From Promethearchaeota archaeon (GTDB lineage Archaea > Asgardarchaeota > Lokiarchaeia > Sigyniarchaeales > SOKP01), in assembly GCA_004524535.1 (NCBI GenBank), contig SDNY01000026.1:1-37170 (forward strand): a stretch of DNA of 37,170 bases, written 5' to 3'. Both the position numbers and the translations under genes were made by a program. Each line of letters opens with the position of its first letter. Position 1 is the stretch's first letter. Shown piece by piece: positions 33,570-37,170 of this stretch. The notes under the pieces are model-generated. The model was not told where the DNA came from, did no database searches, and was given only the letters and a program-made list of their open reading frames with translations.

Positions 33570-34145
33570 ATGGATATAGAAGATGCTATCTATAAAAGAA
33601 GAACAATACGTAGATTTAAACAAAAACCAATAACTTATGAAATCTTAGAAAAAATCATTGATTTTGCTCGCGTTGCTCCTGCTGCAAGTAATATTCAAGG
33701 CCTTGAATATGTTATTGTTCATACACCAGAAATGAGGGAAAAATTATTCCCATTGGTAAGATGGGCTGCCTCACTTCCCCAAAATGAAAGGGTTCCAGAG
33801 GTCAACAGGCGTCCTACAGCTTACATTATTACCCTTGTAAATACTAATATAAAGAAAAGCTATTTTGATTATGATATAGGAGCTGCTGTTGAGAATATGC
33901 TCTTAGGTGCGGTAAAATATGGAATAGGAGGGTGTTGGATGGGAGCAATTGATGCAAAAGGAATTAGAGCGCTATTTGAAATTCCTGATTATTATGAAAT
34001 TACACATGTAATAAGTTTGGGCTTTCCCGATGAGGAATCAGTCGTAGAACAATATAAAGAATCTTTTAAATATTGGAAAGACGATAAAGGTGTAATGCAT
34101 ATTCCTAAAAGGGCTTTAAAAGATATTATTTTTAAGATTTATTGA
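33570..34145 (+). CDS. Nitroreductase-family protein
   Basis: FMN-dependent NAD(P)H oxidoreductase of the nitroreductase fold; physiological substrate unknown. Seen: the start MDIEDAIYKRRTIRRFKQKPI with the Arg-Arg pair that binds FMN phosphate, a PAASNIQGLEYVIV segment (about 36-49) and GIGGCWMGAIDAKGIRALFEIP in the middle. The ATG at 33570 follows a GGTG site; a TTG at 33558 would add four residues and is less likely. 191 residues is typical for this group. Confidence 0.85.
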   Translation: MDIEDAIYKRRTIRRFKQKPITYEILEKIIDFARVAPAASNIQGLEYVIVHTPEMREKLFPLVRWAASLPQNERVPEVNRRPTAYIITLVNTNIKKSYFDYDIGAAVENMLLGAVKYGIGGCWMGAIDAKGIRALFEIPDYYEITHVISLGFPDEESVVEQYKESFKYWKDDKGVMHIPKRALKDIIFKIY

Positions 34146-34311
34146 AGTATTATTTGTTAAATAATATATTATAATCAAAATAAATATATAAATAAGAATA
34201 AATAGAATAGTTAATATAGAAATTAAATTAAAATTTAATAACTAGGGTTGGATATACTTAATTTGAAGTTAAGAATCTAAAATTTGATATTGTTTTTGAA
34301 CATATATTCTT

Positions 34312-34319
34312 AAGGAGGT
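34312..34319 (+). promoter_or_regulatory. Strong Shine-Dalgarno of the small GTPase gene
   Basis: AAGGAGGT lies 7 nt before the ATG at 34327. It is the clearest Shine-Dalgarno I found in the window and decides the start. An AT-rich 181-bp spacer upstream holds several TATA-like words. Confidence 0.7.
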
Positions 34320-34326
34320 CAGCGGA

Positions 34327-34896
34327 ATGATAGATAAAATGGAGGAAATTGACCATTGGATTTTTAAGTTCGTTTTGCTTGGAGATAACGCTGTAGGAAA
34401 AACATCCTTAATTAATCAATATGTGGAAAAGAGGTTCGAGGAGGACTATAAACCTACGATAGGTGTAAGTATTGTAAAGACAAGCGTAATTCTCGAACAA
34501 ATTAAATCAAAAGTTTCCTTAATTTTGTGGGATATAGCTGGGCAGGAAAAATATCAAAAATATCGAAAATTTTATTTCGAAGGATGTGTGGGAGCATTAT
34601 TTATATATGATATAACCCGACCAACTACGTTTAATAATATCAAATCAAAGTGGTATGAAGATTTTAAAAATTACTTTGGGTTAAAAAATAATGTTTATCT
34701 TTTAATTGGTAATAAGAGCGATTTAGTAGATGAACGAAATGTCAATAAAGAAGATGGAAAAAATTTGGCAAATGAAATTAACGCTGCTGATTTCATCGAA
34801 ACGAGTGCTAAAAATGGTGACAATGTTGAAAAAGCGTTCTTAAGATTAATTCAAAAAGTTTTAGGGAATTACGAGGTAGTTTTTCAAATAGAATAA
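34327..34896 (+). CDS. Ras/Rab-like small GTPase
   Basis: GTP-binding switch protein resembling eukaryotic Rab/Ras. Seen: P-loop GDNAVGKT (residues 19-26), switch I Thr44 in YKPTIG, G3 motif WDIAGQE (68-74) with the Gln needed for hydrolysis, NKSD (129-132), and TSAK (159-162). All five G-motifs are intact. The C-terminus ends ...EVVFQIE and has no cysteine, so it lacks the prenylation site of eukaryotic Rab/Ras and must act without a lipid anchor or through partners. 189 residues. It appears to be transcribed alone. Such genes are typical of Asgard archaea; its partner proteins are unknown. Confidence 0.95.
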   Translation: MIDKMEEIDHWIFKFVLLGDNAVGKTSLINQYVEKRFEEDYKPTIGVSIVKTSVILEQIKSKVSLILWDIAGQEKYQKYRKFYFEGCVGALFIYDITRPTTFNNIKSKWYEDFKNYFGLKNNVYLLIGNKSDLVDERNVNKEDGKNLANEINAADFIETSAKNGDNVEKAFLRLIQKVLGNYEVVFQIE

Positions 34897-34942
34897 CTTT
34901 TCTTATTTTATTAAAAAAATATTAAGAACCGGGAATTTGGAG

Positions 34943-34964
34943 TTAAACTATATCTTCAGTTTAA
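34943..34964 (+). terminator. Hairpin after the GTPase gene
   Basis: Perfect 7-bp inverted repeat TTAAACT and AGTTTAA with an 8-nt loop, followed by a T-rich stretch. It lies 46 nt after the GTPase stop, and could be a terminator for the plus strand and for the convergent ECF gene. Confidence 0.35.
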
Positions 34965-35004
34965 TTTCTTGATTTAAAAAAAGGAAAAAAAATGGATTTA
35001 TCTA

Positions 35005-35604
35005 TTACCAAATCTCGAATTTTTCGTCTATTTTTGCTCCGTAAACAATCAAGTATGGAATTACGAGATCCCAAACGCTTTGAAGGATATTAATTAAAAC
35101 TACTACAATAAGATAAGCTCCTAAAAACGCAGGAGGATATCCAAGCGCGAGATATACTACAATGTTAATAGGTACCATTACTACAATTCTAAGAATTATT
35201 CCGATTACACCGTAAGTCGCATAAGTTTTTGGTTCTTTCAAAGTTCCGCTACTAACATCTTTTTTAATATATCTCATTAGCAAATAGCTTGGAAGTATTA
35301 AAGCGAAAGTCGCAATAAATTTCATTAATGGACCAATGGGTGCAAAGGGATCAAAAGGCATAAGTAAAAGCATACCAATTACAGCACTAATTAATCCTGC
35401 TAAAGGACCGAATATTAGATAACATATAACCCATATAATAGAAATTGGATCAAAAAAGGCAAATCCTTCTGGCGTCCTCGGTAAAAATGCGGCTGGAAAT
35501 GCAAGAAGAAGTGATAATGCTCCAAATATGGCTCCTCCAACAATTTGTAATGTCAATTGAGATTTTTTTGACATAACACTTTCTTTTTCTTCAGTTTCTG
35601 ACAT
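35005..35604 (-). CDS. ECF transporter S component
   Basis: Substrate-binding membrane subunit of an energy-coupling-factor vitamin transporter. Seen: a short N-terminal cytoplasmic tail, then five or six hydrophobic segments (IVGGAIFGALSLLLAFPAA, PISIIWVICYLIFGPLAGLI, FIATFALILPSYLLM, and so on) with an AISAVIGML-type small-residue helix region typical of S components. 199 residues is right for this class. No ATPase (EcfA) or EcfT gene is in the window, so it would share a module encoded elsewhere. The substrate cannot be told from the sequence. Confidence 0.75.
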   Translation of the reverse strand: MSETEEKESVMSKKSQLTLQIVGGAIFGALSLLLAFPAAFLPRTPEGFAFFDPISIIWVICYLIFGPLAGLISAVIGMLLLMPFDPFAPIGPLMKFIATFALILPSYLLMRYIKKDVSSGTLKEPKTYATYGVIGIILRIVVMVPINIVVYLALGYPPAFLGAYLIVVVLINILQSVWDLVIPYLIVYGAKIDEKFEIW

Positions 35605-35880
35605 TTTAAAATCATTTTCTAATTTTTTATAGTTTAAAACTAATTGAAAATTTGTTTCACCCTATTTAACAATTTTGGAACTTACAAAAACTTCATTAAT
35701 AGCGTTAATTTATTGTATAATTCATTAATATTAGCCCTTAAATTAATATTAATTCTGAGATTAATGATATTCATCATGAATAAAGCATTTTGTGAAGGAT
35801 TCAATTTGGCAAGATGCTAAAATCTAAGATCTTATCTACTCATTTTTGGATCATTTATAAAAATTTAGGAATAGACAATA

Positions 35881-37038
35881 TTATTCTAACTTTTTTAATA
35901 TCAATTGGCATAAGTCTATTATTTCTAATGAAGAATTTAACGCATCTCGTGCATCTCTCAGATTTCTCTCGCAGAAAGGACACGTACTCACTAAATATTT
36001 TGCTCCTGTTTCCTCGGCTTCTTTAATTCTATCCTCTGATATTTCAATAGCCCAATCTTTTAAGCCAATCTTCACTCCTGCGCCTGCTCCACAACACCAT
36101 GCATTTTCCCTATTTCGACCCATCTCAACAAATTCTATTCCAGGAATAGAATTCAACACTTTTCTTGGTTCTTCGTATATTCCGACATGTCGTCCTATAT
36201 GACAAGGATCATGATAAGTAGCAATTTCAATTGGCTTTTTCTTTCCTTTATATAATTTTTTAAGTGCCCTCAGCTTTCTTGCTAAAAATTCGCTTAGATG
36301 TAAGACTTCTTTATCAATTTTTAAACCATACTTCGTTTCATATTGAGCTTTTAAAGTCCGTAAACAACCTGCACATGAAGCAATCACTGTTTTTCCTTTA
36401 TGTTCATTAATGATCTTTACATTATGCTCAGCTAATCTTCTTGCCGCTTTATATTGACCTGTGGTTATTAATGGGCTACCGCAGCAGACTTCCTCCTTTA
36501 ATAATGTGAAACTTACACCTAATTTCTGCAAAATGGGTATGACAGCTTCAAACAATTGCGTTTCTCGAAAAGCTGATGTACAGCCAACAAAATAAATAAC
36601 ATCTGCGTCATCACTAAAATATTCGTCTGGCACAGATTTAAATCGATCTTCATTAGAGTCGCCGTAAGGATTGTTAACTTTATTGATATTTTCTAAAATT
36701 TTTTGTTGCGCTTCTAAAGGACCTAACCCTCTCTCCACAGCTTCTTCTCTTAACGCTTCAAATATCTCTAACGCATGTTTTCCTGCCTCTTGTTGGCATT
36801 GAACCGTACAATTACCACATAAAGTACAACTAAAAATCTTATCTATTATTGATGGACTCCAATCATATCTTCCTTGGTATAGATCAAGTGCCATCCACAT
36901 TTTACCACCACTCGTATATGGTTCAAAAAAGAATTTTGTAAAGGAGGGACATGAGTTCCTGTAATCACGATAAATATAATTGCAAGAATTACACCTTCCA
37001 CAGTAATGAAGCCATTCTTTTACCTCTTCTAAGCCCAT
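35881..37038 (-). CDS. HdrD-like iron-sulfur protein, second copy
   Basis: Relative of the gene at 24158. Seen: Cys13, 16, 19 and 30 at the N-terminus, a CxxCxxCxxxC set (71, 74, 77, 81), CCG at 185-187 with CAGC at 222-225, YHDPCHIGR, WCCGAGAGVK and CPFC near the end, that is, two CCG domains. At 385 residues it is shorter than the other copy, mainly after the HDPCH region. It starts immediately after the stop codon of a GlcD-like gene that continues off the right edge. The pair repeats the FAD/HdrD arrangement of 22711-25477 and suggests a second substrate-specific oxidase feeding the same kind of Fe-S carrier. Confidence 0.85.
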   Translation of the reverse strand: MGLEEVKEWLHYCGRCNSCNYIYRDYRNSCPSFTKFFFEPYTSGGKMWMALDLYQGRYDWSPSIIDKIFSCTLCGNCTVQCQQEAGKHALEIFEALREEAVERGLGPLEAQQKILENINKVNNPYGDSNEDRFKSVPDEYFSDDADVIYFVGCTSAFRETQLFEAVIPILQKLGVSFTLLKEEVCCGSPLITTGQYKAARRLAEHNVKIINEHKGKTVIASCAGCLRTLKAQYETKYGLKIDKEVLHLSEFLARKLRALKKLYKGKKKPIEIATYHDPCHIGRHVGIYEEPRKVLNSIPGIEFVEMGRNRENAWCCGAGAGVKIGLKDWAIEISEDRIKEAEETGAKYLVSTCPFCERNLRDARDALNSSLEIIDLCQLILKKLE

Positions 37039-37170
37039 TTATTGCGTCTCCTCCGCTTCTTTTCTTTTTATGTCGTCTTCATTTAGAACAAACAGTTTAC
37101 CAGGATTCATTATATTATTTGGATCCATCATATCTTTTACTTTTTTGAGTAATTTATAAAAAGAAATATC
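37039..37170 (-). CDS. GlcD-like FAD oxidase, C-terminal end only
   Basis: The last 43 codons and the stop of a minus-strand gene that runs off the right edge. It reads DISFYKLLKKVKDMMDPNN followed by IMNPGKLFVLNEDDIK and ends in KRKEAEETQ. The DPNNIMNPGKLF motif is the usual C-terminus of GlcD/VAO-type FAD oxidases and matches DPNNILNPG of the gene at 22711. The stop TAA is directly followed by the ATG of the HdrD-like gene, so the two are translationally coupled. Confidence 0.8.
   Translation of the reverse strand, partial: DISFYKLLKKVKDMMDPNNIMNPGKLFVLNEDDIKRKEAEETQ

Noticed and set aside
35814-36026. 70-codon plus-strand frame
   Set aside because: It overlaps the 3' end of the HdrD-like gene for most of its length, and has no family motif or Shine-Dalgarno.
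1-37170. tRNA or rRNA genes, CRISPR arrays, insertion sequences
   Set aside because: No GGTTCRAATCC-type T-arm, no regularly spaced repeats, and no transposase-like protein were seen in the gaps between genes.

Overview
This window looks like the genome of an Asgard archaeon, most likely from the Lokiarchaeia side. The inference rests on several things seen together. The DNA is very AT-rich, many starts are TTG or GTG, and a few Shine-Dalgarno sites are good. There is a complete eukaryote-like Ras/Rab-type small GTPase (34327-34896). Corrinoid/UroD-type methyl-transfer genes sit beside fatty-acid-type oxidation genes and HdrD-like iron-sulfur proteins, and there is a coiled-coil plus winged-helix protein. 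No rRNA, tRNA, CRISPR array or insertion sequence was seen. The taxonomic call is an inference and was not tested by any search.

Region 1 (1 to about 9.6 kb) is an extremely AT-rich cell-surface glycan island. It holds four close paralogs of a DxD-motif glycosyltransferase-like protein and a stop-containing remnant of a fifth. It also holds a radical SAM/SPASM-like protein, two paralogous alkaline-phosphatase/sulfatase-fold proteins flanking a sulfotransferase-like protein, and an FkbM methyltransferase. The locus has clearly grown by duplication. A 1,152-bp unit is tandemly repeated, and the second copy carries along a broken 5' end of the FkbM gene. The paralogs are nearly identical over most of their catalytic part but differ sharply in a short window after the DxD motif and in their poly(A)-encoded tails.

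Region 2 (about 9.6 to 22.5 kb) is metabolic. A B12-binding radical SAM protein and a CrtI/phytoene-desaturase-like flavoprotein come first. Next is a minus-strand operon of two corrinoid proteins and one MtaA/MtbA-like methyltransferase. Two tandem UroD-fold paralogs run divergently from it. They are followed by an acyl-CoA ligase, an acyl-CoA dehydrogenase, and a FixC/FixX-type flavoprotein-ferredoxin pair. Methyl groups would pass between UroD-fold enzymes and corrinoid proteins, while acyl substrates would be activated and oxidised with electrons leaving through flavin/Fe-S carriers.

Region 3 (22.7 to 28.6 kb) is a tight plus-strand operon: GlcD-like FAD protein, HdrD-like CCG protein, second FAD-dependent oxidase, SCP2-like small protein, and a CrtC/AttH lipocalin-like protein. 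It looks like a module that oxidises a hydrophobic substrate and feeds electrons to Fe-S centres. A second GlcD/HdrD pair is cut by the right edge (35881-37170, minus strand).

Region 4 (28.6 to 37.2 kb) is mixed: a VapBC-type toxin-antitoxin pair with a perfect 18-bp palindrome upstream, a second FkbM methyltransferase that looks less AT-rich than its surroundings, a coiled-coil/winged-helix protein, an MFS transporter, peptidase T, a nitroreductase, the small GTPase, and an ECF-transporter S component.
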